Shown: positions 8,180-16,729 of the stretch, in pieces
Numbering within the stretch: the first letter of the stretch is position 1
Layout of the letters: each line of letters starts with the position of its first letter
Assembly: GCF_004118935.1 (NCBI RefSeq)
Contig: NZ_CP035375.1
Location: 62,001 to 126,000 of the forward strand
DNA length: 64,000 bases
Direction: 5' to 3'
Source of the DNA: Salinibacterium sp. UTAS2018
GTDB taxonomy: Bacteria > Actinomycetota > Actinomycetes > Actinomycetales > Microbacteriaceae
Made by a program: the position numbers and the translations under genes
Notes under the pieces: model-generated
Seen by the model: only the letters and a program-made list of their open reading frames with translations
Told to the model about the DNA's origin: nothing
The model's database searches: none

Positions 8180-9417
8180 GTCGAACTCGGTTCTTCTGTC
8201 GTCACGGGTTTCGACCGACCGGCAGATCGGCTCCAGCCGAGCCACAGCATGATGATTGCTCCCACAAGGAGCGCCCAGAACGCGGAGCCGATTCCGATCA
8301 CGGTCACCCCCGAAGCCGCGACGAGAAAGGTCGCTATCGCGGCGATCCGGTGCTCAGCAGCATCCAGAGCCGAGCGCACCGACGTAATGAGGGCGCCGAT
8401 TACTGCGAGCCCCGCTATGGCGACGACAACGATGGGCGGCGCCACCGATACGAGTGCCGTTGCGAACCCGGCGGCGAGACCGATCACCACGTAGGTGCTC
8501 CCGGCGGCGACAGAGGCGATCCAGCGTCTCTTGGGGTCGTCGTGTGCCTCCTCGCTGGCGGTGAGCGCGGCAGTTATTGCGGCGAGATTGAGAGCGTGAC
8601 CGCCGAAGAACGCACTTACCACCGATGCGGCTCCGGTAACAGAAAGTGCGGGGCCGGCCGGAACCGCGTAGCCATAGCTGCGCATCACGGTGAAACCCGG
8701 CACGTTCTGCCCCGCCATCGTGACGACGAAGAGAGGGATGCCGAGGCTCAGGATAAGAGTCGGATCGAACACTGGCACAACGGGCGTGAGCTGCGGCGCG
8801 ACGGCTGCACCACCGAACACACTCCCTTCTGTGGTGAGTGCAATAGCGACAATCGCCGCGACGAGCGCTCCGGGTACAGCCCACCGCGGGGCAACCTTGA
8901 GCAGGAACAACCACGTCACTACCATCGGCAAGCCAAGCCGGGGATACTCGACGGACGCAGTGATGGGGGCGAGACAGATCGGGAACAGGATGCCTGCGAG
9001 CATCGCGCTCGCGATTGGCTGCGGAATCCGCGTGATCAATCGCCCCAGCGCGGGCACGAGGCCACACACCATGATGAGCACTCCGCAGACGATAAAGGCT
9101 CCGACCGCAGCCTGAAACTGCACGTCTCCCTGGGCTGCAACGATCAGCAGCGCCGCACCGGGAGTTGACCACGCCACTGTGATCGGCATCCGGTAGCGCC
9201 ATGCCATCCCGATCGTGACGAGCCCCATCATCACCGTGAGGATCAAGAGACCGGATGCTGCCTGTGCATCACTCGCCCCCACCGCCTGCAGGCCAGCAAC
9301 CACGAGCGTGAAGGATGACGCGAAGCCCGCGATCCCCGCAATGATGCCGGTCGAGAAGAGCTGGAAAATAGCGGAATCCTTCGGTGGGTTGACCGCACGA
9401 GAGTTGTGCGGCCCCAC
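8176..9417 (-). CDS. benE: BenE family benzoate/H+ symporter
   Basis: Predicted aromatic-acid transporter of 413 residues with about 12 transmembrane helices. The opening ISTGIIAG-like region, the AWSTPGAALL motif and IPQPIASAMLAGILFP fit the BenE family. It is inserted between two duplicated acyltransferase genes and is translationally coupled to the downstream one. No benzoate catabolic genes are in the window, so substrate is uncertain. The reported start is the first in-frame GTG; it overlaps a TAGAGT hexamer and lacks a clear ribosome site, so the exact start is unsure. Confidence 0.88.
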   Translation of the reverse strand: MGPHNSRAVNPPKDSAIFQLFSTGIIAGIAGFASSFTLVVAGLQAVGASDAQAASGLLILTVMMGLVTIGMAWRYRMPITVAWSTPGAALLIVAAQGDVQFQAAVGAFIVCGVLIMVCGLVPALGRLITRIPQPIASAMLAGILFPICLAPITASVEYPRLGLPMVVTWLFLLKVAPRWAVPGALVAAIVAIALTTEGSVFGGAAVAPQLTPVVPVFDPTLILSLGIPLFVVTMAGQNVPGFTVMRSYGYAVPAGPALSVTGAASVVSAFFGGHALNLAAITAALTASEEAHDDPKRRWIASVAAGSTYVVIGLAAGFATALVSVAPPIVVVAIAGLAVIGALITSVRSALDAAEHRIAAIATFLVAASGVTVIGIGSAFWALLVGAIIMLWLGWSRSAGRSKPVTTEEPSST

Positions 9418-9467
9418 TCTACCGGCGCGCTCGACGAGGGCTGTCGCGCGGCGCAGTCAGAGCCGAG

Positions 9468-10544
9468 CTAAGGCAGCGGCCTGCGCCCGAACACGCTTTG
9501 GCCCCACCGCACAGCATCGAGGGGGTGAGTGAGCCATCGAGTCGCTTTCATTGCGAGCGGGCTGCTGAGGGCGAACGTCAGCAGCACCGCCGCGACCACC
9601 ATCACTGCTACCGAAGCCCATGACCAGCCTGGCCACGAAGCTATCAGGGGAAAAAGCGGGTAGAGAATAATCGTGTGCAGCAGGTAGACCTCGAGGGTGC
9701 GCTCGCCGAGCACCGTTATTGCGCTTCTGCGTCGCGGAACGAGAGCCAGCACAGCCACCGTCATCGCCAGCGCCACGACCAGGACCATCACACGCACCAG
9801 CACGTTCTCTGCTTCGCTGAGGCCAAACTTCTCAACCTGACCATACATATAGAGCCAGCGCCGGTCGATGACGTCTCGACCGAGGTAGACGACTGGCAGC
9901 GTCGCGACAAGGAGAGACGCGATACCCGCGCGAACCCAGAGCGACGATGTGAGCCGCGTGAAGGCCTCGATCTTCTGAGGAGTCAGCATCAAACCGAGAG
10001 TGAAGAAGGGCAAGAACGAGAGGATGCGGGCGCCCGAGAGCTCTTGGGAAATACCGCCTCCGAGAACTGACAACACTGACACCGCAATCGAGAAAATCAT
10101 CGGATGTCGCATGACGCGCACGAGCGGAATCGCGAGTCGCCACGCCAGCAGAGCGACGAGATACCAGAGCGAGAAAGTCGGAACGAAAAGCTGAAGCGCA
10201 AAATCGTTTCCGTTGAAAGCCCAGTTCTCGAGAGCGAGCACCGTCTGGAAGAGAAAATAAGGCGCGAGCAGGAGAGAAATAAGACTAGCGACCTGCCGCG
10301 GGGTGCCAGAAAACGATCGAGAGAGGTAGCCGGATACGAGCACAAAGGCTGGCATATGGAAAAGGTAAATCCAGGTGTACAGCGTGTCTGCAGAGCCGCG
10401 ATCGATTCTTTCAATCGCGTGGCCGACGACGACGAGCACGATGAGAATCGCTTTGGCGTTGTCGAAGTAAGGATCGCGCGCACGAGCTCTGTTCGCGGCG
10501 TTATCCGACGAGCGTGCCGGAGACGCCGGCAATTCTTGGCTCAC
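9468..10544 (-). CDS. Membrane acyltransferase family protein (copy 2)
   Basis: Paralogue of the gene at 7151-8179, with the same fold and near-identical N-terminal block (DPYFDNAKAILIVLVVVGH). It has 358 residues and about ten membrane helices. It carries a longer hydrophilic N-terminus of about 24 residues and starts at a GTG. Likely role is O-acylation of a cell-envelope glycan or lipid. It probably heads the transcript that continues through benE and copy 1, since the gaps are 50 bases and a 4-base overlap. Confidence 0.85.
   Translation of the reverse strand: MSQELPASPARSSDNAANRARARDPYFDNAKAILIVLVVVGHAIERIDRGSADTLYTWIYLFHMPAFVLVSGYLSRSFSGTPRQVASLISLLLAPYFLFQTVLALENWAFNGNDFALQLFVPTFSLWYLVALLAWRLAIPLVRVMRHPMIFSIAVSVLSVLGGGISQELSGARILSFLPFFTLGLMLTPQKIEAFTRLTSSLWVRAGIASLLVATLPVVYLGRDVIDRRWLYMYGQVEKFGLSEAENVLVRVMVLVVALAMTVAVLALVPRRRSAITVLGERTLEVYLLHTIILYPLFPLIASWPGWSWASVAVMVVAAVLLTFALSSPLAMKATRWLTHPLDAVRWGQSVFGRRPLP
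9994..10031. repeat. 38-bp exact repeat, copy 2
   Basis: Identical to 7677-7714, inside the second acyltransferase gene. Confidence 0.8.
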
Positions 10545-10608
10545 GAAAGTGGTGTCCTCTGCCGCAATGAGTTCGGCTGCTTCTCAATCGCAGCGGATCT
10601 ACAGTTTA

Positions 10609-11526
10609 TTAGAGCGCGAGCACGATCTTGCCCCGCGAATGCCCGTGCAGCAGCTTGGTATACGCCGCAGAGACCTGCTCGATCGGGAACACCTCGTCAA
10701 TCGGCACCTGCACAGTGCCGGCAGCGATGAGGGCCGCCAATGACGCGAGATCCTGCGGAGTCGCACCCGCAGCGCCCACGCCCGACGTGCCGTACTCTGA
10801 CACTGCCGCATAGTCGGCAATGGTGTTGATGCGGTCAGCCGGGGCGCCGAGCGCGAGTGCAGCATCCACTGTTTCGCGGCCGTTGTTGTCAAGAGCGGCC
10901 GTGAGACCTTCGGGACTGATCTCGAGAATGCGCTCGACCATACCCTCGCCATACGTGACGGGGTGGATGCCAAGAGATCGCAAGAAATCATGGTTCGACG
11001 CGCTGGCGGAACCGATGACGGTCGCACCCTTCAGCTTGGCGAGCTGAGCGGCTATGACGCCGACGCCACCCGCTGCGGCACTCACGAGAACGGTATCCGC
11101 CGCGGTAAGAGCAACAGCGTCAACGCTCGCCCACGCCGTGCGACCGGCGATATCGAGACCGCCCGCCTGTTCCCAGCCCAGTTGCGCCGGCTTGCGGACG
11201 AGCTTCTCCGCCGGAACAACAACGAAGTCCGCTTGACCGCTGAAACCCTTGCCTCCGAGTACCTCGTCGCCCACCGTCCAGCCCTCGACGCCGTCGCCGA
11301 TTTCGTCGACCACGCCGGCGAAATCATTGCCATTACCACTCGGAAATGTCACGTTTTGAGGATTAGCCGTGGCCGCTCCGCTAAATACCTTCGCGTCGAA
11401 CGGGTTGATGCCCGCGAATTTCACTCGCACGCGCACCTCGCCGTCGCCCGCGTGAGGAGCGGTGATTTCGGAAATCGTGAGCACTTCTGGCCCACCGAGC
11501 TGAGAGTAAGTAACGCGACGCGACAT
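10609..11526 (-). CDS. NADP-dependent quinone oxidoreductase-like protein
   Basis: Zinc-independent medium-chain dehydrogenase/reductase of 305 residues in the quinone oxidoreductase group. A GroES-like N-terminal domain (1-115) precedes a Rossmann domain with a VSAAAGGVG nucleotide-binding loop near residue 150. The zinc-site cysteines of alcohol dehydrogenases are not seen. It is probably a detoxifying NADPH-dependent reductase. The ATG directly follows a TAGGCT box with 6 bases between, so it is likely leaderless and transcribed alone. It is divergent from the HdeD-like gene. Confidence 0.88.
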   Translation of the reverse strand: MSRRVTYSQLGGPEVLTISEITAPHAGDGEVRVRVKFAGINPFDAKVFSGAATANPQNVTFPSGNGNDFAGVVDEIGDGVEGWTVGDEVLGGKGFSGQADFVVVPAEKLVRKPAQLGWEQAGGLDIAGRTAWASVDAVALTAADTVLVSAAAGGVGVIAAQLAKLKGATVIGSASASNHDFLRSLGIHPVTYGEGMVERILEISPEGLTAALDNNGRETVDAALALGAPADRINTIADYAAVSEYGTSGVGAAGATPQDLASLAALIAAGTVQVPIDEVFPIEQVSAAYTKLLHGHSRGKIVLAL

Positions 11527-11538
11527 TCTTCGAGCCTA
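11527..11538 (-). promoter_or_regulatory. Leaderless-type -10 box for the oxidoreductase
   Basis: On the minus strand TAGGCT (11538-11533) is followed by 6 bases and the ATG at 11526. Confidence 0.6.
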
Positions 11539-11627
11539 ACCGGTGCGTCGCAATTGCACACCGGGGCGCTCGAACTGGGAGAATAGGGCGCGTAAGGCAC
11601 GCACGGACAACTTTGGTGAGGACCGCA

Positions 11628-12236
11628 ATGAGCTCGACTGAACACACGACTGCCCGCTCCCTCTCGGCCGAGGATCTTCTGCCCGGACTCTTGCGCGTTC
11701 ACCGCGGACAACTCATGGCCGTCGCCGTGATCGGGCTCGTGCTCGGAGTCATCGGCTTGCTGTTCCCCGATGCCACACTCCTCACCATCGCGGTGCTTTT
11801 TGGCATCTATCTCATCGCGTCGGGCATGTACCGCGTCACTGCAGCCTTCGTGGCTAACAATCTCGACTCACCGATGCGCTGGACCACGGGCCTGCTTGGG
11901 CTCCTCATCGTGATCGCCGGCATCCTGTGTCTTTCTAACCCGTTCCAAACGCTCATCGCGCTCGCCCTGGTGATCGGCATCGGCTGGATTCTCGAAGGAG
12001 TCGTCGACCTCGTCGGTGGTGTGCGCGGCACCATCCACCCGCGCTGGTTCGGCTGGGTCAGCGGCATCGTCTCGATGGCCGCTGGCGTCGCCATGTTCGT
12101 GCTCCCCGCAGCTGGCGTGTTCTCGCTCGTCGCCATCGGCGCCGTTCTGATGATCGCCGTGAGCCTCACCACACTGCTCACGCTGCCGCGCAAGCCCAAG
12201 AACACCGCGACCAGCGCACCGGTAGCCGCTGAGTAG
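11628..12236 (+). CDS. HdeD family membrane protein (DUF308)
   Basis: Small integral membrane protein of 202 residues with six predicted helices arranged as DUF308 repeats, as in HdeD of enteric bacteria, where it is linked to acid resistance. The first helix starts around residue 26 (MAVAVIGLVLGVIGLLF). ATG at 11628 is chosen because GAGGA lies 6 bases upstream; an in-frame TTG at 11613 is less likely. It is monocistronic and ends at a bidirectional hairpin shared with rpsO. The role in this organism is inferred from family only. Confidence 0.85.
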   Translation: MSSTEHTTARSLSAEDLLPGLLRVHRGQLMAVAVIGLVLGVIGLLFPDATLLTIAVLFGIYLIASGMYRVTAAFVANNLDSPMRWTTGLLGLLIVIAGILCLSNPFQTLIALALVIGIGWILEGVVDLVGGVRGTIHPRWFGWVSGIVSMAAGVAMFVLPAAGVFSLVAIGAVLMIAVSLTTLLTLPRKPKNTATSAPVAAE

Positions 12237-12281
12237 GTACAGCGATTCTCCCTCGCCCAGAAACAACCGCCCAGAAACAAC

Positions 12282-12314
12282 ACAGGCCGCCATCGCAATG
12301 CGATGACGGCCTGT
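12282..12314 (-). terminator. Terminator of rpsO (possibly bidirectional)
   Basis: A 33-base inverted repeat (arms 12282-12296 and 12300-12314, one C/A mismatch, AAT loop) lies between converging HdeD-like and rpsO genes. On the minus strand it is followed by a T-rich stretch, so it mainly serves rpsO. Confidence 0.85.
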
Positions 12315-12333
12315 GGCAAGTGTGACGAGTCGA

Positions 12334-12603
12334 CTAGCGGCGCAGTCCCAGCTTCTCAATCAGCGTACGGTAACGCGTGATGTCAACGTTCTGCAGGTAA
12401 CCCAGCAGACGACGACGCTGACCAACAAGAAGAAGCAGTCCACGACGTGAGTGGTGGTCGTGCTTGTGCATCTTGAGGTGTTCCGTGAGGTCGAGGATGC
12501 GACGAGTCATCATCGCAATCTGGACCTCGGGGGATCCCGTGTCACCTGGGTGGGTTGCGTACTCTTCGATGATCGCCTTCTTGATGCTTGCTTCTAGAGC
12601 CAT
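12334..12603 (-). CDS. rpsO: 30S ribosomal protein S15
   Basis: S15 binds 16S rRNA helix 22 and is a primary assembly protein of the small subunit platform. The 89-residue length and the segments [14 protein letters not shown] and [12 protein letters not shown] are diagnostic. The ATG is preceded by AAGGGG. No pnp gene follows in this window; instead a strong terminator ends the transcript. Confidence 0.98.
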   Translation of the reverse strand: MALEASIKKAIIEEYATHPGDTGSPEVQIAMMTRRILDLTEHLKMHKHDHHSRRGLLLLVGQRRRLLGYLQNVDITRYRTLIEKLGLRR

Positions 12604-12721
12604 AAGGTGATCCCCTTTCTAGTCGTTGCGCGGTGCCCATTGCTGAATGCGTGAGCTCTCTTTATCCGCGGCCGTTAGACGGCAACCTTGAAAGTTTAGC
12701 AGAGGCGGGGCTCCCGCAGTA

Positions 12722-13567
12722 CTACCCGGCGAAGAGAGCGACAACGGCGGGAATCGCGACAACCACCATCGTGACGGTGGCCGCGAGCGCGACCGCTCCC
12801 CCGGCAACGAGCCACCGGTGATAGCGCCGGCGAGCGGCATCCACTTCGGTGCGCAATCGTTCAAAGCGAGCGGTAAGGCGAACGCTCGCGCCGGTAGCGG
12901 CTGGCCGCACGTTCCAGCCACTCAAGCGTGCGGCAACGGGCGCGAGAGCGGCAACCTCGGAGCGAGAGTAAACCACTTCATGGCGGATAAGCCAGGCTGC
13001 GACATCTCGCAGCGACAGCACCGGAACGGGAGCTTTCATCCGCCCGTGCACCAACTCAGAAGTACCCGTGAGAGCGACGAGGGGGTGCACCCTAACGCTC
13101 GGCGCACCGAGCGCGGCGAAGGAGTCAGTAAGCCGCTCCGCGAGAATCGAGGCGTCTCGCACGTACGCCACGCGCCCACCGTCGACAAGGATCATCCTGC
13201 CCGCCGTCACCGCTTTCGCGTCAGGATGTCGGCGACTGCACACAGCGAACACTCCAGCGGGACCCACAACAACGTGGTCCGCGCCGCGACTCGCATTTTG
13301 TTCGTCGGTGGCTGCGGCCACGATCCAGTCGGTTCCCAGCGCGGCGAGCGCGACCGCGGATTCGAGCTCCCCGACCCCGTGGGCGTAGAACTCGCTGGCC
13401 TCGGCCGACAGCGGATTGGCTCCGCGCAGCCGTTGAAACCACGTGCGCTGCTCGTGCGCGGCTTGAGCCCGCAAGCACGCTGACATGGCCAGACCGAAGC
13501 CCGTTCCCTCTGCCGCGAGTGCCGGAGCACCATTGTCGTGCACGCTTTTGCCCACCAGATCCCCCAC
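12722..13567 (-). CDS. NERD-like tail-anchored protein (paralogue 1)
   Basis: Uncharacterised protein of 281 residues. The central part (about 60-190) resembles the nuclease-related domain NERD: GVGELES, then GADHVVVGPAGVFAV. The Glu and Lys of the usual vi-E-v-K catalytic strand are replaced (AVCSR), so nuclease activity is doubtful. A single hydrophobic helix closes the protein (about 247-278), predicting a cytosolic domain anchored by its tail. The start is GTG after GGGGGA. It is homologous along its length to the gene at 16730-17527. It is divergent from marP. Confidence 0.7.
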   Translation of the reverse strand: MGDLVGKSVHDNGAPALAAEGTGFGLAMSACLRAQAAHEQRTWFQRLRGANPLSAEASEFYAHGVGELESAVALAALGTDWIVAAATDEQNASRGADHVVVGPAGVFAVCSRRHPDAKAVTAGRMILVDGGRVAYVRDASILAERLTDSFAALGAPSVRVHPLVALTGTSELVHGRMKAPVPVLSLRDVAAWLIRHEVVYSRSEVAALAPVAARLSGWNVRPAATGASVRLTARFERLRTEVDAARRRYHRWLVAGGAVALAATVTMVVVAIPAVVALFAG

Positions 13568-13639
13568 AACTTCCCCCGTGAGAGATTATCTCGCGTGGGG
13601 CGATCGCCCAACTCGACGAAGCATCCCGCTGCTGCCGCC

Positions 13640-13651
13640 TAGGCTGAGACA
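13640..13651 (+). promoter_or_regulatory. Leaderless-type -10 box for marP
   Basis: TAGGCT at 13640-13645, 6 bases, then ATG at 13652; no Shine-Dalgarno sequence. Confidence 0.65.
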
Positions 13652-14833
13652 ATGAATATCGCCCCGCTACTCGACCTCATCTTGGTCGTCGTGTTGGTGG
13701 GCTACGCGATCTACGGGCTCCGGATCGGTCTGACCCGCAGCATCTTCGTCATCGCGGGAGTAGCCGTCGGCATTTTCTTCGCCGCACTGTTCGCCCGCAG
13801 CGTGGCAGAGATCGCGTCGAACCCGCAAGCGCGCGTTCTCATCGCGGTGTCCGTCGCCGTCGCGCTCGTTGCTCTCGGGCATGCATTAGGTTCCGCCGCC
13901 GGCCGAGCAATCCACGTAGCGATCGAAACCCGGGCCCTCCGTGGCGCCGACCGCGCAGTGGGCGGCCTCGCGATTGCGATGCTTGCCGCGCTAGTCATCT
14001 CGACCGTGAGCTTTAGCGCGGCTCAGCTGGGAATACCGATACTTTCCCGCACGATTGCTGCTTCTTCGGTCATCCGCACGATTCAAGACGCAACTCCTGA
14101 TGTAGTCGAGGCGAACATCGCCCGCTGGCGAACAGCCCTCAGCGACCGCGCGCTTCCCTTGCTGGGTTCCCCTCTCGGCGATCCGAACGCACAAATCCCC
14201 TCCATCGACACCGAGAGCCCCGCCCTCGATGCTGCAGCCCAATCGGTCGTGCGCATCACGGGAAACGCTTACGCGTGCGGTCAAGGTCAGACAGGGAGTG
14301 GTTTTGTCGTCGCCCCAGAACGCGTCATGACCAACGCCCACGTTGTCTCTGGAACGAGCGGCCCGGTTGTCGAGGCGATGAACGGCCAAGTTCTGGGCAC
14401 CACGATCGTGTACTTCGATTCCGTCAACGACCTTGCGATACTGGCGGTACCCGGCCTTACCGTTGATGCTTTGCGACTCGGTGACACGGCCCGGCCCGGT
14501 ACGAGCACCGCGATTCAGGGTTATCCCTATGGCGGACCTTTTACAACAAACCCTGCCCTGGTACAGCAGGTCAGCACTTTTGAGAGCCCCGATATCTATG
14601 GAGATGGTGGCGCGCCGCGCGAGGTATATACGCTCGCCGGCCAAGTGAATCCCGGTAACTCGGGCGGCCCGTTGCTCACGCTCGACGGCGATATCGCCGG
14701 GACCATCTTTGGCAGCAGCACCGAGCAGAACAATGTGGGCTACGCCCTGACGTTGGATGCTGTTCGCCCGGTTGCGCAAAACGCTGCCGATCTCAGTACC
14801 ACCGTCTCTAGTGGCGTGTGCATCGCACACTAA
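13652..14833 (+). CDS. marP: MarP-like membrane serine protease
   Basis: Membrane-embedded trypsin-like protease of 393 residues. The N-terminus holds four hydrophobic helices of a CvpA/colicin-V-production type domain (about 5-150). The periplasm-facing protease domain carries His230 (NAHVV), Asp260 (VNDLAIL) and Ser337 (GNSGGP). In Mycobacterium tuberculosis MarP is needed for acid and oxidative stress resistance and cleaves the peptidoglycan hydrolase RipA. Two cysteines (about 209 and near the C-terminus in GVCIAH) could form the regulatory disulfide known in MarP. Likely leaderless and monocistronic. Confidence 0.9.
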   Translation: MNIAPLLDLILVVVLVGYAIYGLRIGLTRSIFVIAGVAVGIFFAALFARSVAEIASNPQARVLIAVSVAVALVALGHALGSAAGRAIHVAIETRALRGADRAVGGLAIAMLAALVISTVSFSAAQLGIPILSRTIAASSVIRTIQDATPDVVEANIARWRTALSDRALPLLGSPLGDPNAQIPSIDTESPALDAAAQSVVRITGNAYACGQGQTGSGFVVAPERVMTNAHVVSGTSGPVVEAMNGQVLGTTIVYFDSVNDLAILAVPGLTVDALRLGDTARPGTSTAIQGYPYGGPFTTNPALVQQVSTFESPDIYGDGGAPREVYTLAGQVNPGNSGGPLLTLDGDIAGTIFGSSTEQNNVGYALTLDAVRPVAQNAADLSTTVSSGVCIAH

Positions 14834-14836
14834 CGA

Positions 14837-14867
14837 GACTCGTGGTGCCGAGTTCGGCTATCGAGTC
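14837..14867. terminator. Imperfect hairpin between convergent genes
   Basis: Outer arms GACTCG/CGAGTC and inner arms GCCGA/TCGGC with unpaired bases between. It fills the 38-base gap between marP and the converging membrane protein gene; no T-run is seen. Confidence 0.35.
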
Positions 14868-14871
14868 GAGA

Positions 14872-15552
14872 TTAGCGTTCGAAGCGCTGGTACTCCGGCG
14901 CCGCCGGGGTTCCGGGACACGTATCGACGGTGGCCCCGTCGACAGCGCTAAAGGCGAACCACGACCATTCGTCGCCCAACTTCTTGCCGATGGATCGCGG
15001 GACCACGAACCGCACGGTGTTCCCCGCGATCTCGGCGTCATCAGACTCGAGTCCATCGCTATCGTCGCGCTCAATTTCGTACGCCGTGACATCGTCGATC
15101 TCGCCATCATCGATCTCGACTGAAAATTGGTAGGAGCGATCGCCATCCGACCGCTCCGCGTAGATCCCGAGCTCGGCAGTATCGCGCTCGAGCGGTGCCG
15201 TGAACGTGATTTCGGCCACAATTACGTCGCGATCGGACTGCTCGACGCGCGCAGACTCAATATCGAGGGATTCAACCTCAGCAGTGTAATCACGGCATTC
15301 GTTCGCCGTCGTCTGTGCGCGGGGCGGGATAAGAGTCGACTCCGGCGTCGGGGCACTGGTTTGCTGGGGAGCGGCTGATGACGAATCCTGAGCCACGGGG
15401 GTCGACATTACCGAGGGCGGCGGGGATGCGGCGGCGAGAGTAATGACAACGGTCACGATCACCGCAAATATGAGGAGCCCTACGACCGCAGCGACGACCG
15501 GACCCACTGCGACCTGTCGCTGCACGACGGGTTCGGAAGGATCAGGATTCAC
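14872..15552 (-). CDS. Single-pass membrane protein of unknown function
   Basis: Protein of 226 residues that I do not recognise. A hydrophobic segment at about 19-44 (VGPVVAAVVGLLIFAVIVTV) acts as signal anchor. It is followed by a Ser/Thr/Pro-rich linker and an acidic extracytoplasmic domain of about 140 residues with two cysteines (CRDYT, DTCPG) that could be disulfide bonded. It overlaps the lysoplasmalogenase gene by 4 bases (ATGA), so the two are co-translated. A surface or ligand-binding role is a guess. Confidence 0.75.
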   Translation of the reverse strand: MNPDPSEPVVQRQVAVGPVVAAVVGLLIFAVIVTVVITLAAASPPPSVMSTPVAQDSSSAAPQQTSAPTPESTLIPPRAQTTANECRDYTAEVESLDIESARVEQSDRDVIVAEITFTAPLERDTAELGIYAERSDGDRSYQFSVEIDDGEIDDVTAYEIERDDSDGLESDDAEIAGNTVRFVVPRSIGKKLGDEWSWFAFSAVDGATVDTCPGTPAAPEYQRFER

Positions 15553-16211
15553 TCGCCCACGCTAGCAGTGTTCTGCGGAGCATTCCTTGCCCGCACAACC
15601 CCGGCAGCGATCGCGCCTTGGCCGGCGATGTACAAGCTCATGATCAGCACATCCGACTGCCACCACACCGCGCTCGGAGAGAACAGAGCCCCCGCTAATG
15701 CCGTATCCGAGGCGAGGAAGAGAACCGCGCCTGCTGCGATCAGACGCTGGGTCGCGAAGGCCGCTGCTGTGGACGCCGCCAGCACTGCTCCGTAGACCGC
15801 AAGGGGAATGAAAAAGAAGCCGAGGTCGTGGCGCAGGATTACGAGCAAGCCCACCCACCACACAATCAGCAGCGCCGTTAGCCCCGGTATCCGCCGCGAT
15901 CGCACTGCCGTCAGGAAAAGCACAAGGTAAAGAGCGTGGGCGCCGAAAAACGCGGCGAGCCCGACGAGAAAGCTTGAGCTCTCCGCATCCGCGACAAAAA
16001 TATCGCCGAGCCACGACAATGCCAACGCTGCGAGCAGTAGATAGTCGGGCCGCGAGAACGGCCGGCGTCTCGCGATCACGACGCCAAGAATGAGCGCGGG
16101 CATGAGCGAAAATTTGCTCGCGCTCGCCACGTCATCCCACCCTGCAGCCAAACTCACCACGTGCACAGTCGCCACCACGCAGTAGGCGATAAACCCTCGC
16201 AAAAAAGTCAC
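15549..16211 (-). CDS. Lysoplasmalogenase (YhhN family)
   Basis: Integral membrane protein of about 220 residues with eight hydrophobic segments. The family hydrolyses the vinyl ether bond of lysoplasmalogens, as shown for TMEM86 and Legionella members. Family features include SWLGDIF in the third helix. GTG at 16211 is preferred over GTG at 16217 because a TAGGCT box ends 6 bases before it. It is coupled to the downstream single-pass protein by a 4-base overlap. Whether this organism has plasmalogens is unknown. Confidence 0.82.
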   Translation of the reverse strand: MTFLRGFIAYCVVATVHVVSLAAGWDDVASASKFSLMPALILGVVIARRRPFSRPDYLLLAALALSWLGDIFVADAESSSFLVGLAAFFGAHALYLVLFLTAVRSRRIPGLTALLIVWWVGLLVILRHDLGFFFIPLAVYGAVLAASTAAAFATQRLIAAGAVLFLASDTALAGALFSPSAVWWQSDVLIMSLYIAGQGAIAAGVVRARNAPQNTASVGE

Positions 16212-16223
16212 GGCCACAGCCTA
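16212..16223 (-). promoter_or_regulatory. Leaderless-type -10 box for the lysoplasmalogenase
   Basis: Minus-strand TAGGCT (16223-16218), 6 bases, then GTG at 16211. Confidence 0.6.
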
Positions 16224-16254
16224 CGGTTGCTTATGGTTCAGCGGAACAGTGTCG

Positions 16255-16686
16255 TCAATTACGGTCGCTGCGGCGGGCGCGGGCTCGTGCCGCGGCCACG
16301 ATAAGAGTAATGACCACCCCAATCGAAGAGCCAACGGAATTGGAAACGATGTCCCGAACGTCAGATACCCGTGACGGGATGAACTGCTGCACCCACTCGA
16401 TCCCCGCCGTCAGTAGAACTGCCAGGGCAAGTGCGAGCCACCATTGCCGTTTTCCTACGAGCAACACGAAAAACAATCCCACGGGCACGAACAGGCCAAT
16501 ATTGGCCACAAACTCGAGGTCGTTAAAAGTGAGCCATTCGGTGGCCGAGAACTGATCGAGAAATACGGCGAATTGCCACAACGGACCGTCACTTTGATCC
16601 GGGGCTTGCGGGCTCAATGTCAGCCACGCCACTAGGGCTAAGTAACTGAAAGTCGCGGCGCTTAGGTAGGGATGGCGCCGAAACAT
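16255..16686 (-). CDS. VanZ family membrane protein
   Basis: Small membrane protein of about 143 residues with four predicted helices. LSPQ near the end of helix 1, NIGLFVPVGLFFVLL and the EWVQQFIPSRVSDVRDIVSN segment are VanZ hallmarks. VanZ proteins raise teicoplanin resistance in some bacteria by an unknown mechanism. Two starts are possible: ATG at 16686, preceded by a CACGAT-N6 box, or TTG at 16746 inside the upstream NERD-like gene. I prefer 16686. It lies just downstream of that gene and may be co-transcribed. Confidence 0.8.
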   Translation of the reverse strand: MFRRHPYLSAATFSYLALVAWLTLSPQAPDQSDGPLWQFAVFLDQFSATEWLTFNDLEFVANIGLFVPVGLFFVLLVGKRQWWLALALAVLLTAGIEWVQQFIPSRVSDVRDIVSNSVGSSIGVVITLIVAAARARARRSDRN

Positions 16687-16729
16687 CCACCAATCGTGCC
16701 CTACCGAAGATCGGAAAGCGCTTGACGCG

